Positions 47,772-60,100 of a stretch of 64,000 nucleotides of DNA are shown piece by piece. Each line of letters opens with the position of its first letter. Position 1 is the first letter of the stretch. A program made the translations under genes and the position numbers. The notes beneath the pieces are model-generated. The model was not told where the DNA came from. It saw only the letters and a list, made by a program, of their open reading frames with translations, and made no database searches. Source of the DNA: Utricularia gibba (Eukaryota > Streptophyta > Magnoliopsida > Lamiales > Lentibulariaceae); contig NEEC01000007.1 in assembly GCA_002189035.1 (NCBI GenBank), positions 3,640,654-3,704,653 on the forward strand. Reading direction: 5' to 3'.

Positions 47772-50700
47772 AAAATCGTGATGCAGTTATTGAAGTTAGG
47801 ATTCATGAGCACCCAAAATGCTTTTTTCAATCGCATGCTTTGTATTGAGGAGGCGCTCTAGTGGGGCACGGTATCGGCAAAGGTCGAGTCGGGCTCGCCC
47901 AGAGTCATTTTTAGCCGAAAAAAACTGATGCATTTATTAACGTTGGGTTTTAATAGGCTGCCTACATGGTTTCTCAAGGAAAAGCTTGTCGTTTCTGGGC
48001 GGGTGATGTCTTTTGGAACTTCGTTCTGACCAAGGTTCGGTCTGACTCCTTTGCCACATCGGTCCTACTCGACGAAAATCGTGATGCAGTTATTGAAGTT
48101 AGGATTTCATGAGCACCCAAAATGGTTTTCTCAACCGCATGCTTTATATTTGATAAGGCGCTCTCGTGGGGCAACGGTATCGAGTAGGAGGTCGAGTCGA
48201 GCTCGGGCCCATAGTCATTTGTAGCTCGGCAAAAAACTTGATGCATTTATTAACGTTGGTTTTAATAGGCTGCCTCAATGGTTTTTCAAGGAAAAGCTTG
48301 TCGTTTTTGGGCGGGTGATGTCGTTGTGAACTTCGTTCTGACCCAAGGTTCGGTCTGACTCCTTTGCCAAATCGGTCCTACTCGACGAAAATCGTGATGC
48401 AGTTATTGAAGTTAGGATTTCATGAGCACCCAAAATGGTTTTCTCAACCGCATGCTTTATATTTGATAAGGCGCTCTCGTGGGGCAACGGTATCGAGCAG
48501 GAGGTCGAGTCGAGCTCGGGCCCAGAGTCATTTGTAGCCGGCAAAAAATTGATGCATTTATTAACGTTGGTTTTTAATAGGCTGCCTACAATGTTTTTCT
48601 CAAGGAAAAGCTTGTCGTTTTTGGGCGGGTGATGTCGTTGGAACTTCGTTCTGACCAAGGTTCGGTCTGACTCCTTTGCCACATCGGGTCCTACTCGACG
48701 AAAATCGTGATGCAGTTATTGAAGTTAGGATTTCATGAGCACCCAAAATGGTTTTCTCAACCGCATGCTTTATATTTGATAAGGCGCTCTCGTGGGGCAA
48801 CGGTATCGAGTAGGAGGTCGAGTCGAGCTCGGGCCCATAGTCATTTGTAGCTCGGCAAAAAACTTGATGCATTTATTAACGGTTGGTTTTAATAGGCTGC
48901 CTCAATGGTTTTCTCAAGGAAAAGCTTGTCGTTTTTGGGCGGGTGATGTCGTTGTGAACTTCGTTCTGACCCAAGGTTCGGTCTGTCTCCTTTGCCAAAT
49001 CTGGTCCTACTCGACGAAAATCGTGATGCAGTTATTGAAGTTAGGATTTCATGAGCACCCAAAATGCTTTTCTCAACGCATGCTTTGTATTGAGGAGGCG
49101 CTCTAGTGGGGCACGGTATCGCAAGGTCGAGTCGGGCTCGGCCCAGAGTCATTTTTAGCCAAAAAAATGATGCATTTATTAACGTTGGGTTTTAATAGGC
49201 TGCCTACATGGTTTCTCAAGGAAAAGCTTGTCGTTTCTGGGTGGTGATGTCTTTTGGAACTTCGTTCTGACCATAGGTTCGGTCTGACTCCTTTGCCACA
49301 TCGGGTCCTACTCGACGAAAATCGTGATGCAGTTATTGAAGTTAGGATTTCATGAGCACCCAAAATGGTTTTCTCAACCGCATGCTTTATATTTGATAAG
49401 GTGCTCTCGTGGGGCAACGGTATCGAGTAGGAGGTCGAGTCGAGCTCGGGCCCATAGTCATTTGTAGCTCGGCAAAAAACTTGATGCATTTATTAACGTT
49501 GGTTTTAAAGGCTGCCTCAATGGTTTCTCAAGGAAAAGCTTGTCGTTTTTGGGCGGGTGATGTCGTTGTGAACTTCGTTCTGACCCAAGGTTCGGTCTGA
49601 CTCCTTTGCCAAATCGGTCCTACTCGACGAAAATCGTGATGCAGTTATTGAAGTTAGGATATCATGAGCACCCAAAATGTTTTCTCAACCGCATGCTTTA
49701 TATTTGATAAGGCGCTCTCGTGGGGCAACGGTATCGAGCAGGAGGTCGAGTCGAGCTCGGGCCCAGAGTCATTTGTAGCCAAAAAAAATTGATGCATTTA
49801 TTAACGTTGGGTTATTAGGCTGCCTACATGTTTCTCAAGGAAAAGCTTGTCGTTTTGGGCGGGTGATGTCTTTTGGAACTTCGTTCTGACCATAGGTTCG
49901 GTCTGACTCCTTTGCCACATCGGGTCCTACTCGACGAAAATCGTGATGCAGTTATTGAAGTTAGGATTCATGAGCACCCAAAATGGTTTTCTCAACCGCA
50001 TGCTTTATATTTGATAAGGCACTCTCGTGGGGCAACGGTATCGAGCAGGAGGTCGAGTCGAGCTCGGGCCAGAGTCATTTGTAGCCCGGCAAAAAAATTG
50101 ATGCATTTATTAACGTTGGTTTTAATAGGCTGCCTACATGTTTCTCAAGGAAAAGCTTGTCGTTTTTGGGCGGGTGATGTCGTTTGGAACTTCGTTCTGA
50201 CCAAGTTCGGTCTGACTCCTTTGCCACATCGGGTCCTACTCGACGAAAATCGTGATGCAGTTATTGAAGTTAGGATTCATGAGCACCCAAAATGGTTTTC
50301 TCAACCGCATGCTTTATATTTGATAAGGCGCTCTCGTGGGGCAACGGTATCGAGCAGGAGGTCGAGTCGAGCTCGGCCCAGAGTCATTTGTAGCCCAAAA
50401 AAATTGATGCATTTATTAACGTTGGTTTTAATAGGCTGCCTACAATGGTTTTCTCAAGGAAAAGCTTGTCGTTTCTGGGCGGTGATGTCTTTTGGAACTT
50501 CGTTCTGACCATAGGTTCGGTCTGACTCCTTTGCCACATCGGGTCCTACTCGACGAAAATCGTGATGCAGTTATTGAAGTTAGGATTCATGAGCACCCAA
50601 AATGGTTTTCTCAACCGCATGCTTTATATTTGATAAGGCTCTCGTGGGGCAACGGTATCGAGCAGGAGGTCGAGTCGAGCTCGGGCCCATAGTCATTTGT

Positions 50701-53700
50701 AGCTCGGCAAAAAATTGATGCATTTATTAACGTTGGTTTTAATAGGCTGCCTACATGTTTTCTCAAGGAAAAGCTTGTCGTTTTGGGCGGGTGATGTCGT
50801 TGGAACTTCGTTCTGACCAAGGTTCGTCTGTCTCCTTTGCCAAATCGGTCCTACTCGACGAAAATCGTGATGCAGTTATTGAAGTTAGGATTTCATGAGC
50901 ACCCAAAATGGTTTTCTCAACCGCATGCTTTATATTTGATAAGGCGCTCTCGTGGGGCAACGGTATCGAGTAGGAGGTCGAGTCGAGCTCGGGCCCATAG
51001 TCATTTGTAGCTCGGCAAAAAACTTGATGCATTTATTAACGTTGGTTTTAATAGGCTGCCTCAATGGTTTCTCAAGGAAAAGCTTGTCGTTTTTGGCGGG
51101 TGATGTCGTTGGAACTTCGTTCTGACCCAAGGTTCGGTCTGACTCCTTTGCCAAATCGGTCCTACTCGACGAAAATCGTGATGCAGTTATTGAAGTTAGG
51201 ATTTCATGAGCACCCAAAATGGTTTTCAACGCATGCTTTTATTTGAGGAGGCGCTCTAGTGGGGCAACGGTATCGGCAAAAGGTCGAGTCGGGCTCGCTC
51301 CCAGAGTCATTTGTAGCCGGCAAAAATTGATGCATTTATTAACGTTGGGTTTAATAGGCTGCCTACATGGTTTCTCAAGGAAAAGCTTGTCGTTTCTGGC
51401 GGGTGATGTCTTTTGGAACTTCGTTCTGACCAAGGTTCGGTCTGACTCCTTTGCCACATCGGGTCCTACTCGACGAAAATCGTGATGCAGTTATTGAAGT
51501 TAGGATTCATGAGCACCCAAAAATGGTTTTCTCAACCGCATGCTTTATATTTGATAAGGCGCTCTCGTGGGCAACGGTATCGAGCAGGAGGTCGAGTCGA
51601 GCTCGGGCCCAGAGTCATTTGTAGCCGGCAAAAAACTTGATGCATTTATTAACGTTGGTTTTAGGCTGCCTGGTTTCTCAAGGAAAAGCTTGTCGTTTTT
51701 GGCGGTGATGTAACTTCGTTCTGACCAAGGTTCGGTCTGACTCCTTTGCCATCGGGTCCTACTCGACGAAAATCGTGATGCAGTTATTGAAGTTAGGATT
51801 TCATGAGCACCCAAAATGGTTTTCTCAACCGCATGCTTTATATTTGATAAGGTGCTCTCGTGGGGCAACGGTATCGAGTAGGAGGTCGAGTCGAGCTCGG
51901 GCCCATAGTCATTTGTAGCTCGGCAAAAAACTTGATGCATTTATTAACGTTGGTTTTAATAGGCTGCCTCAATGGTTTTCTCAAGGAAAAGCTTGTCGTT
52001 TTGGCGGGTGATGTCGTTGTGAACTTCGTTCTGACCCAAGGTTCGGTCTGTCTCCTTTGCCAATCGGTCCTACTCGACGAAAATCGTGATGCAGTTATTG
52101 AAGTTAGGATTCATGAGCACCCAAAATGCTTTTGTCAATCGCATGCTTTAGTTTGAGGAGGCGCTCTAGTGGGGCACGGTATCGGCAAAAGGTCGAGTCG
52201 GGCTCGCTCCCAGAGTCATTTTTAGCCTGTCAAAAAAAGTGATGCATTTATTAACGTTGGTTTTAATAGGCTGCCTACATGGTTTCTCAAGGAAAAGCTT
52301 GTCGTTTCTGGGCGGTGATGTCTTTTGGAACTTCGTTCTGACCATAGGTTCGGTCTGACTCCTTTGCCACATCGGGTCCTACTCGACGAAAATCGTGATG
52401 CAGTTATTGAAGTTAGGATTTCATGAGCACCCAAAATGGTTTTCTCAACCGCATGCTTTATATTTGATAAGGCTCTCGTGGGCAACGGTATCGAGTAGGA
52501 GGTCGAGTCGAGCTCGGGCCCATAGTCATTTGTAGCTCGGCAAAAAACTTGATGCATTTATTAACGGTTGGTTTTAATAGGCTGCCTCAATGTTTTTCTC
52601 AAGGAAAAGCTTGTCGTTTTTGGGCGGGTGATGTCGTTGTGAACTTCGTTCTGACCCAAGGTTCGGTCTGTCTCCTTTGCCAATCGGTCCTACTCGACGA
52701 AAATCGTGATGCAGTTATTGAAGTTAGGATTCATGAGCACCCAAAATGGTTTTCTCAACCGCATGCTTTATATTTGATAAGGCGCTCTCGTGGGGCAACG
52801 GTATCGAGCAGGAGGTCGAGTCGAGCTCGGCCCAGAGTCATTTGTAGCTCGGCAAAAAAATTGATGCATTTATTAACGTTGGTTAATAGGCTGCCTACAT
52901 GTTTCTCAAGGAAAAGCTTGTCGTTTCTGGGCGGGTGATGTCTTTGGAACTTCGTTCTGACCATAGGTTCGGTCTGACTCCTTTGCCACATCGGGTCCTA
53001 CTCGACGAAAATCGTGATGCAGTTATTGAAGTTAGGATTCATGAGCACCCAAAATGGTTTTCTCAACCGCATGCTTTATATTTGATAAGGCACTCTCGTG
53101 GGGCAACGGTATCGAGCAGGAGGTCGAGTCGAGCTCGGGCCCAGAGTCATTTGTAGCCGGCAAAAAAATTGATGCATTTATTAACGTTGGCTTTATAGGC
53201 TGCCTACATGTTTTCTCAAGGAAAAGCTTGTCGTTTTGGGCGGGTGATGTCGTTTGGAACTTCGTTCTGACCAAGGTTCGGTCTGACTCCTTTGCCACAT
53301 CGGGTCCTACTCGACGAAAATCGTGATGCAGTTATTGAAGTTAGGATTTCATGAGCACCCAAAATGGTTTTCTCAACCGCATGCTTTATATTTGATAAGG
53401 CGCTCTCGTGGGGCAACGGTATCGAGCAGGAGGTCGAGTCGAGCTCGGCCCAGTCATTTGTAGCCGGCAAAAAAATTGATGCATTTATTAACGGTTGGTT
53501 TTAATAGGCTGCCTGGTTTCTCAAGGAAAAGCTTGTCGTTTTGGGCGGGTGATGTCTTTGGAACTTCGTTCTGACCAAGGTTCGGTCTGACTCCTTTGCC
53601 ACATCGGGTCCTACTCGACGAAAATCGTGATGCAGTTATTGAAGTTAGGATTCATGAGCACCCAAAATGGTTTTCTCAACCGCATGCTTTATATTTGATA

Positions 53701-56700
53701 AGGCTCTCGTGGGGCAACGGTATCGAGCAGGAGGTCGAGTCGAGCTCGGGCCCAGAGTCATTTGTAGCCGGCAAAAAATTGATGCATTTATTAACGTTGG
53801 TTTAATAGGCTGCCTACATGTTTTCTCAAGGAAAAGCTTGTCGTTTTTGGGCGGGTGATGTCGTTGGAACTTCGTTCTGACCCAAGGTTCGGTCTGTCTC
53901 CTTTGCCAAATCGGTCCTACTCGACGAAAATCGTGATGCAGTTATTGAAGTTAGGATTTCATGAGCACCCAAAATGGTTTTCTCAACCGCATGCTTTATA
54001 TTTGATAAGGTGCTCTCGTGGGGCAACGGTATCGAGTAGGAGGTCGAGTCGAGCTCGGGCCCATAGTCATTTGTAGCTCGGCAAAAAAATTGATGCATTT
54101 ATTAACGGTTGGTTTTAATAGGCTGCCTCAATGGTTTCTCAAGGAAAAGCTTGTCGTTTTTGGCGGGTGATGTCGTTGGAACTTCGTTCTGACCAAGGTT
54201 CGGTCTGACTCCTTTGCCACATCGGTCCTACTCGACGAAAATCGTGATGCAGTTATTGAAGTTAGGATTTCATGAGCACCCAAAATGGTTTTCTCAACGC
54301 ATGCTTTGTATTGAGGAGGCGCTCTAGTGGGGCACGGTATCGGGCAAGGTCGAGTCGGGCTCGCTCCCAGAGTCATTTTAGCCGCAAAAAATTGATGCAT
54401 TTATTAACGTTGGGTTTTAATAGGCTGCCTACATGTTTCTCAAGGAAAAGCTTGTCGTTTCTGGGCGGGTGATGTCTTTGGAACTTCGTTCTGACCATAG
54501 GTTCGGTCTGACTCCTTTGCCACATCGGGTCCTACTCGACGAAAATCGTGATGCAGTTATTGAAGTTAGGATTTCATGAGCACCCAAAATGGTTTTCTCA
54601 ACCGCATGCTTTATATTTGATAAGGCACTCTCGTGGGGCAACGGTATCGAGCAGGAGGTCGAGTCGAGCTCGGGCCCAGAGTCATTTGTAGCCGGCAAAA
54701 AATTGATGCATTTATTAACGTTGGTTTTTAGGCTGCCTCAATGGTTTCTCAAGGAAAAGCTTGTCGTTTTTGGGCGGGTGATGTCGTTGGAACTTCGTTC
54801 TGACCAAGGTTCGGTCTGACTCCTTTGCCACATCGGTCCTACTCGACGAAAATCGTGATGCAGTTATTGAAGTTAGGATTTCATGAGCACCCAAAATGGT
54901 TTTCTCAACCGCATGCTTTATATTTGATAAGGTGCTCTCGTGGGGCAACGGTATCGAGTAGGAGGTCGAGTCGAGCTCGGGCCCATAGTCATTTGTAGCT
55001 CGGCAAAAAACTTGATGCATTTATTAACGTTGGTTTTAATAGGCTGCCTACATGGTTTTCTCAAGGAAAAGCTTGTCGTTTTGGGCGGGTGATGTCGTTG
55101 GAACTTCGTTCTGACCCAAGGTTCGGTCTGACTCCTTTGCCACATCGGGTCCTACTCGACGAAAATCGTGATGCAGTTATTGAAGTTAGGATTTCATGAG
55201 CACCCAAAATGGTTTTCTCAACGCATGCTTTATATTTGAGGAGGCGCTCTAGTGGGGCACGGTATCGGGCAAAAGGTCGAGTCGGGCTCGCTCCCAGAGT
55301 CATTTTTAGCCCAAAAAAATGATGCATTTATTAACGTTGGGTTTTAATAGGCTGCCTACATGGTTTTCAAGGAAAAGCTTGTCGTTTCTGGGGGTGATGT
55401 CTTTTGGAACTTCGTTCTGACCATAGGTTCGGTCTGACTCCTTTGCCACATCGGGTCCTACTCGACGAAATCGTGATGCAGTTATTGAAGTTAGGATTTC
55501 ATGAGCACCCAAAATGGTTTTCTCAACCGCATGCTTTATATTTGATAAGGCGCTCTCGTGGGGCAACGGTATCGAGCAGGAGGTCGAGTCGAGCTCGGCC
55601 CATAGTCATTTGTAGCTCGGCAAAAAAATTGATGCATTTATTAACGTTGGTTTTAATAGGCTGCCTCATGGTTTTCTCAAGGAAAAGCTTGTCGTTTTTG
55701 GGCGGGTGATGTCGTTGTGAACTTCGTTCTGACCAAGGTTCGGTCTGTCTCCTTTGCCAATCGGTCCTACTCGACGAAAATCGTGATGCAGTTATTGAAG
55801 TTAGGATTCATGAGCACCCAAAATGGTTTTCTCAACCGCATGCTTTATATTTGATAAGGCACTCTCGTGGGGCAACGGTATCGAGCAGGAGGTCGAGTCG
55901 AGCTCGGGCCCAGAGTCATTTGTAGCCCGGCAAAAAAATTGATGCATTTATTAACGTTGGCTTTATTAGGCTGCCTACATGTTTCTCAAGGAAAAGCTTG
56001 TCGTTTCTGGCGGGTGATGTCTTTTGGAACTTCGTTCTGACCAAGGTTCGGTCTGACTCCTTTGCCACATCGGGTCCTACTCGACGAAAATCGTGATGCA
56101 GTTATTGAAGTTAGGATTCATGAGCACCCAAAATGGTTTTCTCAACCGCATGCTTTATATTTGATAAGGCACTCTCGTGGGGCAACGGTATCGAGCAGGA
56201 GGTCGAGTCGAGCTCGGGCCCAGAGTCATTTGTAGCCCGGCAAAAAAATTGATGCATTTATTAACGTTCGGTTTATAGGCTGCCTACATAGTTTCTCAAG
56301 GAAAAGCTTGTCGTTTCTGGCGGGTGATGTCGTTTGGAACTTCGTTCTGACCCAAGGTTCGGTCTGACTCCTTTGCCACATCGGGTCCTACTCGACGAAA
56401 ATCGTGATGCAGTTATTGAAGTTAGGATTCATGAGCACCCAAAATGGTTTTCTCAACCGCATGCTTTATATTTGATAAGGTGCTCTCGTGGGCAACGGTA
56501 TCGAGTAGGAGGTCGAGTCGAGCTCGGGCCCATAGTCATTTGTAGCTCGGCAAAAAACTTGATGCATTTATTAACGTTGGTTTTAATAGGCTGCCTCAAT
56601 GGTTTTCTCAAGGAAAAGCTTGTCGTTTTGGGCGGGTGATGTCGTTGTGAACTTCGTTCTGACCCAAGGTTCGGTCTGTCTCCTTTGCCAAATCTGGTCC

Positions 56701-56709
56701 TACTCGACG
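47772..56709 (+). repeat. Satellite block, mixed order
   Basis: Unit starts and types: 47772 (1), 48075 (2), 48388 (3), 48701 (2), 49017 (1), 49318 (2), 49630 (3), 49937 (3), 50246 (3), 50556 (H), 50861 (2), 51172 (1h), 51476 (3, 293 bp with a deletion near 51711), 51769 (2), 52080 (1), 52389 (2), 52700 (3), 53008 (3), 53317 (3), 53621 (3), 53927 (2), 54238 (1), 54542 (3), 54849 (2), 55162 (1), 55468 (H), 55777 (3), 56087 (3), 56398 (2). A 3-3-3-H-2 piece at 49630-51171 resembles the six-unit block. Confidence 0.62.
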
Positions 56710-57115
56710 AAAATCGTGATGCAGTTATTGAAGTTAGGATTTCATGAGCACCCAAAATGCTTTTTCAACGCATGCTTTGTATTTGAGGAGGCGCTCTAGT
56801 GGGGCACGGTATCGGGCAAAGGTCGAGTCGGGCTCGCCCCAGAGTCATTTTTAGCCAAAAAATTGATGCATTTATTAACGTCTGCCTACATAAGGCTCAA
56901 CGGTATCGAGTAGGAGGTCGAGTCGAGCTCGGGCCCATAGTCATTTGTAGCTCGGCAAAAAACTTGATGCATTTATTAACGGTTGGTTTTAATAGGCTGC
57001 CTCAATGGTTTTCTCAAGGAAAAGCTTGTCGTTTTTGGGCGGGTGATGTCGTTGTGAACTTCGTTCTGACCCAAGGTTCGGTCTGACTCCTTTGCCAATC
57101 GGGTCCTACTCGACG
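56710..57115 (+). repeat. Fused partial units with deletion junction
   Basis: A type 1 unit starts normally, but its B half stops after TTATTAACG at 56880. A short CTGCCTACAT follows, then AAGGCTCAACGG, which belongs to half A of a type 2 unit, and the type 2 sequence continues to 57115. The 406 bp between anchors therefore holds two partial units, with about 220 bp missing. Confidence 0.8.
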
Positions 57116-60100
57116 AAAATCGTGATGCAGTTATTGAAGTTAGGATTTCATGAGCACCCAAAATGGTTTTGTCAACGCATGCTTTGTATTGAGGGGCGCT
57201 CTAGTGGGGCACGGTATCGGGCAAAAGGTCGAGTCGAGCTCGCTCCAGAGTCATTTTTAGCCCAAAAAAATTGATGCATTTATTAACGTTGGGTTTTAAT
57301 AGGCTGCCTACATGGTTTCTCAAGGAAAAGCTTGTCGTTTCTGGGCGGGTGATGTCTTTTGGAACTTCGTTCTGACCATAGGTTCGGTCTGACTCCTTTG
57401 CCACATCGGGTCCTACTCGACGAAAATCGTGATGCAGTTATTGAAGTTAGGATTTCATGAGCACCCAAAATGGTTTTCTCAACCGCATGCTTTATATTTG
57501 ATAAGGTGCTCTCGTGGGGCAACGGTATCGAGCAGGAGGTCGAGTCGAGCTCGGGCCCATAGTCATTTGTAGCTCGGCAAAAAATTGATGCATTTATTAA
57601 CGTTGGTTTTAATAGGCTGCCTCAATGGTTTTCTCAAGGAAAAGCTTGTCGTTTTTGGGCGGGTGATGTCGTTGTGAACTTCGTTCTGACCCAAGGTTCG
57701 GTCTGACTCCTTTGCCAAATCGGTCCTACTCGACGAAAATCGTGATGCAGTTATTGAAGTTAGGATTTCATGAGCACCCAAAATGGTTTTCTCAACGCAT
57801 GCTTTATTGAGGAGGCGCTCTCGTGGGGCAACGGTATCGGCAGGAGGTCGAGTCGGGCTCGCTCCCAGAGTCATTTGTAGCCCGGCAAAAAAATTGATGC
57901 ATTTATTAACGTTGGGTTTTAATAGGCTGCCTACATGGTTTCTCAAGGAAAAGCTTGTCGTTTCTGGGCGGGTGATGTCTTTTGGAACTTCGTTCTGACC
58001 ATAGGTTCGGTCTGACTCCTTTGCCACATCGGGTCCTACTCGACGAAAATCGTGATGCAGTTATTGAAGTTAGGATTTCATGAGCACCCAAAATGGTTTT
58101 CTCAACCGCATGCTTTATATTTGATAAGGTGCTCTCGTGGGGCAACGGTATCGAGTAGGAGGTCGAGTCGAGCTCGGGCCCATAGTCATTTGTAGCTCGG
58201 CAAAAAACTTGATGCATTTATTAACGTTGGTTTTAATAGGCTGCCTCAATGGTTTTCTCAAGGAAAAGCTTGTCGTTTTTGGGCGGGTGATGTCGTTGTG
58301 AACTTCGTTCTGACCCAAGGTTCGGTCTGTCTCCTTTGCCAAATCGGTCCTACTCGACGAAAATCGTGATGCAGTTATTGAAGTTAGGATTTCATGAGCA
58401 CCCAAAATGGTTTTCAACGCATGCTTTATATTGAGGAGGCGCTCTCGTGGGGCAACGGTATCGAGCAGGAGGTCGAGTCGAGCTCGCCCAGAGTCATTTG
58501 TAGCCGGCAAAAAAATTGATGCATTTATTAACGTTGGGTTTTAATAGGCTGCCTACATGGTTTCTCAAGGAAAAGCTTGTCGTTTCTGGGCGGGTGATGT
58601 CTTTTGGAACTTCGTTCTGACCATAGGTTCGGTCTGACTCCTTTGCCACATCGGGTCCTACTCGACGAAAATCGTGATGCAGTTATTGAAGTTAGGATTT
58701 CATGAGCACCCAAAATGGTTTTCTCAACCGCATGCTTTATATTTGATAAGGCGCTCTCGTGGGGCAACGGTATCGAGTAGGAGGTCGAGTCGAGCTCGGG
58801 CCATAGTCATTTGTAGCTCGGCAAAAAACTTGATGCATTTATTAACGTTGGTTTTAATAGGCTGCCTCAATGGTTTTCTCAAGGAAAAGCTTGTCGTTTT
58901 TGGCGGGTGATGTCGTTGTGAACTTCGTTCTGACCCAAGGTTCGGTCTGACTCCTTTGCCACATCGGTCCTACTCGACGAAAATCGTGATGCAGTTATTG
59001 AAGTTAGGATTTCATGAGCACCCAAAATGGTTTTCTCAACCGCATGCTTTATATTTGATAAGGCGCTCTCGTGGGGCAACGGTATCGAGTAGGAGGTCGA
59101 GTCGAGCTCGGGCCCATAGTCATTTGTAGCTCGGCAAAAAACTTGATGCATTTATTAACGTTGGTTTTAATAGGCTGCCTCAATGGTTTCTCAAGGAAAA
59201 GCTTGTCGTTTTTGGGCGGGTGATGTCGTTGTGAACTTCGTTCTGACCAAGGTTCGGTCTGACTCCTTTGCCAATCGGTCCTACTCGACGAAAATCGTGA
59301 TGCAGTTATTGAAGTTAGGATTCATGAGCACCCAAAATGGTTTTCTCAACGCATGCTTTATTGAGGAGGCGCTCTCGTGGGGCAACGGTATCGAGCAAAA
59401 GGTCGAGTCGAGCTCGGCCCAGAGTCATTTGTAGCCGGCAAAAAAATTGATGCATTTATTAACGTTGGTTTTTAATAGGCTGCCTACATGGTTTCTCAAG
59501 GAAAAGCTTGTCGTTTCTGGGCGGGTGATGTCTTTTGGAACTTCGTTCTGACCATAGGTTCGGTCTGACTCCTTTGCCACATCGGGTCCTACTCGACGAA
59601 AATCGTGATGCAGTTATTGAAGTTAGGATTTCATGAGCACCCAAAATGGTTTTCTCAACCGCATGCTTTATATTTGATAAGGTGCTCTCGTGGGGCAACG
59701 GTATCGAGTAGGAGGTCGAGTCGAGCTCGGGCCCATAGTCATTTGTAGCTCGGCAAAAATTGATGCATTTATTAACGTTGGTTTTAATAGGCTGCCTCAA
59801 TGTTTTCTCAAGGAAAAGCTTGTCGTTTTGGGGCGGGTGATGTCGTTGTGAACTTCGTTCTGACCAAGGTTCGGTCTGACTCCTTTGCCAATCGGTCCTA
59901 CTCGACGAAAATCGTGATGCAGTTATTGAAGTTAGGATTTCATGAGCACCCAAAATGGTTTTCAACCGCATGCTTTATATTTGATAAGGCTCTCGTGGGG
60001 CAACGGTATCGAGCAGGAGGTCGAGTCGAGCTCGGCCCAGAGTCATTTGTAGCCCGGCAAAAAAATTGATGCATTTATTAACGTTGGTTATTAGGCTGCC

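Noticed and set aside
49873-50508. Longest open frame in the window (211 codons), and many 60-180 codon frames on both strands
   Set aside because: They are the satellite read through one to two units, and the same peptide strings recur in many frames and on both strands. Indels change the frame between units, and there is no conserved start context or codon bias. They are chance openings in a repeat with few stops.
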